Assembly (NCBI GenBank): GCA_005773755.1
Contig: SXHE01000167.1
Span: 1-9,177 of the forward strand
Direction: 5' to 3'
Length of the DNA stretch: 9,177 nt
From: Planctomycetia bacterium
GTDB lineage: Bacteria; Planctomycetota; Planctomycetia; Gemmatales; Gemmataceae
Shown here: piece by piece, positions 7,546 through 9,177 of the stretch
Numbering within the stretch: position 1 is the first letter of the stretch
Layout of the letters: each line of letters opens with the position of its first letter
Made by a program: the position numbers and the translations under genes
The notes under the pieces: generated by a model
What the model was told of the DNA's origin: nothing
Seen by the model: only the letters and a program-made list of their open reading frames with translations
The model's database searches: none

Positions 7546-7574
7546 TTGAGGTCGGGGCCGCGGTCGCGTATCAT
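7546..7574 (+). promoter_or_regulatory. Candidate sigma70-like promoter for the TPR/EF-hand gene
   Basis: TTGAGG (7546-7551) and TATCAT (7569-7574) have a 17-base spacer; matches are 4 of 6 and 5 of 6. A start around 7580-7582 would give a leader of roughly 28 bases, just enough to include the ribosome binding site at 7597-7601. The good fit of spacing and position in a divergent gap makes this the best promoter in the window. Confidence 0.5.
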
Positions 7575-7596
7575 CGCGGGCGTCGTCCCATCTGCC

Positions 7597-7601
7597 GGAG
7601 G
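7597..7601 (+). promoter_or_regulatory. Ribosome binding site that fixes the start of the TPR/EF-hand gene
   Basis: GGAGG followed by AA, 7 bases before the ATG at 7609. The frame is open further upstream to 7546, but only this ATG has a proper site and is followed directly by a signal peptide. Confidence 0.75.
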
Positions 7602-7608
7602 AACCCTC

Positions 7609-8760
7609 ATGTCTGCGTTCCGCTACTCGCTGGTTGCCGTCGCGGTGTTCGCGTCGGCCGATCTCGCCCGCGCGATCTTCCTGCGCGTCGAGGTCGAGAA
7701 GGTGCCCGTCGAGCGCCTGATGAAGAACATGGAAGAGGCCATCAAGAAGAACCCGAAGGACGCCGCGGCCGTGCTCAACCTCGCACGGCTGCACGCGATG
7801 GCGTACTCGCTGCGGGCCGAAGAGGTGCCGGTGCCGGTCAAGAAGCCGGACGAAATCTGGTTCGGCTACGAGCCGCCGCTGGTCCCGTTCCGCACCGTCG
7901 TCAAGACCGACGACAAGGACAAACTGAAGGCCGCGAAGGAGCACCTGGACAAGGCCATCAAGCTGTACGACGACGCGATCAAACTCGACCCCAAAGACCT
8001 GCGCTCGCAGCTCGGCCGGGCGTGGCTGCTGACGCAGACCGACAAGAAGGACGAGGCCATCAAGGCGCTCCGCGCGGTCGCGGAAAAGGGCTGGGAGAGC
8101 GACCAGAAGCTCAAGAGCATCTTCCCCGGCTCGCACGTCTACACGCCGGAAGTTGCGGGCTACCTCACGCCGCTGCTCGACAAAGAGAAAGACAAGGACG
8201 AGATCGCGACGTTCAAGGACCGCATGGCGCAGCTCAATAAGCTGCCGCGCGCGGTCACGCCCATCGCGATCCCGCTGGCCGACGGCCTGACCGCGGCCGA
8301 CATCGAGAACCGCGCGGCGAAGGTGGCGTTCGACGCCGACGGCTCCGGCCTGAGGCGCGAGTGGACGTGGATCAACGCGAAGGCCGCGTGGCTGGTCCAC
8401 GACCCGAAGCGCACGGGCAAGGTGACGTCCGCGCTGCAGATGTTCGGCGGCGTCACGTTCTGGTTGTTCTGGGAAACCGGCTACGACGCGCTGGCCGCGC
8501 TCGACGACAACGGCGACGGCAAGCTGACCGGCAAGGAGTTGGACGGCCTCGCGCTGTGGCACGACGCCAACGGCAACGGCGTGTGCGACGCGGGCGAGGT
8601 GAAGCCGCTCGCCGAGTACGGCATCACGGCGCTGGCGTGCAAGTACGAGCGCGACCGCAGCCACCCGGACAACATCGCGTTCGCGCCGGCCGGCGTCACG
8701 TTCGCGAACGGACGCACGCGGCCCACGTTCGACCTCGTGCTGCACCCGGCGAAGAAGTGA
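7609..8760 (+). CDS. Exported TPR-like protein with C-terminal double EF-hand calcium-binding block
   Basis: A 383-residue protein. MSAFRYSLVAVAVFASADLARA is a probable signal peptide (cleavage after Ala22, motif ARA). Residues about 34-66 and 105-165 form TPR-like helix pairs (ERLMKNMEEAIKKNPKDAAAVLNLARLH; LDKAIKLYDDAIKLDPKDLRSQLGRAWLL), suited to protein-protein contacts. Residues 236-340 resemble the calcium-binding block of large FrpC/RTX-like secreted proteins: FDADGSG, a central W/F-rich segment (MFGGVTFWLFWETGYDALAALDD), then two canonical EF-hand loops. Loop 1 is DDNGDGKLTGKE (299-310) and loop 2 is DANGNGVCDAGE (319-330), each with D, N, D/N, G and E at ligand positions 1, 3, 5, 6 and 12, followed by LAEYGI. 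The RTX nonapeptides normally found in such proteins are absent. Cys326 and Cys343 could form a disulfide. Role inferred: an exported calcium-dependent interaction protein; no enzyme motif. It is divergently transcribed from the PPC/Ig-like operon and ends HPAKK. Confidence 0.9.
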   Translation: MSAFRYSLVAVAVFASADLARAIFLRVEVEKVPVERLMKNMEEAIKKNPKDAAAVLNLARLHAMAYSLRAEEVPVPVKKPDEIWFGYEPPLVPFRTVVKTDDKDKLKAAKEHLDKAIKLYDDAIKLDPKDLRSQLGRAWLLTQTDKKDEAIKALRAVAEKGWESDQKLKSIFPGSHVYTPEVAGYLTPLLDKEKDKDEIATFKDRMAQLNKLPRAVTPIAIPLADGLTAADIENRAAKVAFDADGSGLRREWTWINAKAAWLVHDPKRTGKVTSALQMFGGVTFWLFWETGYDALAALDDNGDGKLTGKELDGLALWHDANGNGVCDAGEVKPLAEYGITALACKYERDRSHPDNIAFAPAGVTFANGRTRPTFDLVLHPAKK

Positions 8761-8834
8761 CACGGGATCGTGTTACTTCGGTTCTACAGCCGGCTTCCGT
8801 TACACAAACCGCTGTGGGTGGCCGGTTTGGGCTT

Positions 8835-9010
8835 AACCCCTCCCCCCGGCCCCCTCCCTGTACGAGAGGGGGAACCCAAGGTTCCCCCTGCGACCCCCTC
8901 TGGGGGAGGGGGAGCACGCGCGTTTCACTTGCCGCGCGCCGGGTTGCTTCCCGGTTCTTCAATCGCGAAACCACCCCTCCCCGCACAGGGGAGGGGCCGG
9001 GGGAGGGGTT
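8835..9010. repeat. MITE-like GC-rich element with terminal inverted repeats
   Basis: The left end (8835-8861, AACCCCTCCCCCCGGCCCCC then TCCCTGT) and the right end (8985-9010) are reverse complements apart from single-base C-run differences, giving inverted repeats of 26-27 bases around a 176-base unit. Inside are three further hairpins: 8867-8876 with 8880-8889 (10 bp perfect, loop CAA), 8894-8900 with 8906-8912 (7 bp), and 8974-8982 with 8988-8996 (9 bp perfect). No open frame and no obvious target-site duplication flank it. It fits a small non-autonomous mobile or REP-like repeat; copy number in the genome is unknown. Confidence 0.6.
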
Positions 9011-9047
9011 CGCCAAGCGAACCGAGCAACTTCACCGAGTACACGGG

Positions 9048-9112
9048 CCTGAGGTCGGCTACAGCCTTTCCCCTCACCCGCTCCGGCCTTCGCCCCCGTC
9101 CCTGAGGTCGGC
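9048..9112. repeat. 12-base direct repeat CCTGAGGTCGGC
   Basis: Identical copies at 9048-9059 and 9101-9112 flank 41 bases of C/T-rich sequence. The second copy ends 3 bases before the stop codon of the gene entering from the right. It could be a duplication left by an insertion, or chance in a GC-rich region. Confidence 0.45.
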
Positions 9113-9115
9113 GCG

Positions 9116-9177
9116 CTACCCCCCGTAGGTCTCGCTAAACGCCAGCACCGCCGGGTCCGGGGCCACGCCCTCGGCCC
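9116..9177 (-). CDS. C-terminal end of an unidentified gene (runs off the window)
   Basis: Reading the minus strand from the right edge gives 19 codons, AEGVAPDPAVLAFSETYGG, and a TAG at 9116-9118. Eighteen of the 19 codons end in G or C, as in the proven genes here, and the other frames read as Gly/Arg-rich shadow sequence. The fragment is too short to assign to a family. It is convergent with the TPR/EF-hand gene. That it is coding rests only on codon pattern and sensible amino acid content. Confidence 0.6.
   Translation of the reverse strand, partial: AEGVAPDPAVLAFSETYGG

Larger units (their letters stand above)
8761..9115. other. Gene-free stretch with inverted-repeat element and direct repeat
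   Basis: These 355 bases lie between two convergent genes. No frame shows the codon pattern of the neighbouring genes. The left part (8761-8834) has no clear terminator, only the short arms AAACCG / CGGTTT near 8800-8826. The middle is the C/G-run element described separately, and the right part holds a 12-base direct repeat. The hairpins in the element could serve as termination signals for both flanking genes. Confidence 0.7.

Noticed and set aside
7534..8763. Minus-strand 409-codon frame opposite the TPR/EF-hand gene
   Set aside because: Arg/Val/Leu-rich shadow; the plus-strand frame has a ribosome site, signal peptide and EF-hand loops.
8361..9128. Plus-strand frame running from the EF-hand gene into the non-coding stretch
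   Set aside because: Arg/Gly-rich within the known gene and Pro-rich through the C/G-run repeat; no independent coding evidence.

Overview
The window looks like chromosomal DNA from a GC-rich planctomycete, most likely of the Gemmata group. This is inferred from three things. Base composition is very high in G+C, with nearly every codon ending in G or C. One gene joins a planctomycete-type cytochrome c domain to a WD40 propeller. Next to it lies a long exported protein with a pre-peptidase C-terminal (PPC) type domain and Ig-like domains. No database search was possible, so all family names rest on motifs read by eye.

Layout, left to right. (1) Positions 2-2056, + strand: the 3' part of a TolB-like beta-propeller gene whose C-terminal half is helical with a TPR-like stretch; its start lies outside the window. 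(2) Positions 2082-3014, - strand: a small lipoprotein gene, convergent with gene 1, with a shared hairpin at the junction. (3) Positions 3190-4707, - strand: an exported cytochrome c/WD40 fusion with one CxxCH heme site and seven recognisable blades. (4) Positions 4796-7438, - strand: an exported 880-residue PPC/IPT/Ig-like protein, directly upstream of gene 3 and probably co-transcribed with it. (5) Positions 7609-8760, + strand: an exported protein with TPR-like helices followed by a calcium-binding block with two canonical EF-hand loops; it is divergent from gene 4. (6) Positions 8761-9115: non-coding, holding a GC-rich element of about 176 bases bounded by near-perfect inverted repeats, then a spaced 12-base direct repeat. 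(7) Positions 9116-9177, - strand: the last 19 codons of a further gene that enters from the right.

Genes 2 to 5 each start with a signal peptide or lipobox, so the window is mainly an envelope or secreted-protein neighbourhood. The 170-base gap between genes 4 and 5 carries two back-to-back sigma70-like promoters with 17-base spacers. I see no rRNA, tRNA, CRISPR array, transposase, phage gene or defence system. The most unusual points are the TPR + EF-hand protein, the inverted-repeat element near the right end, the long hairpin behind the cytochrome gene, and the shared EEPKKK C-terminus of genes 3 and 4. I found no convincing evidence for a wholly new biological system.
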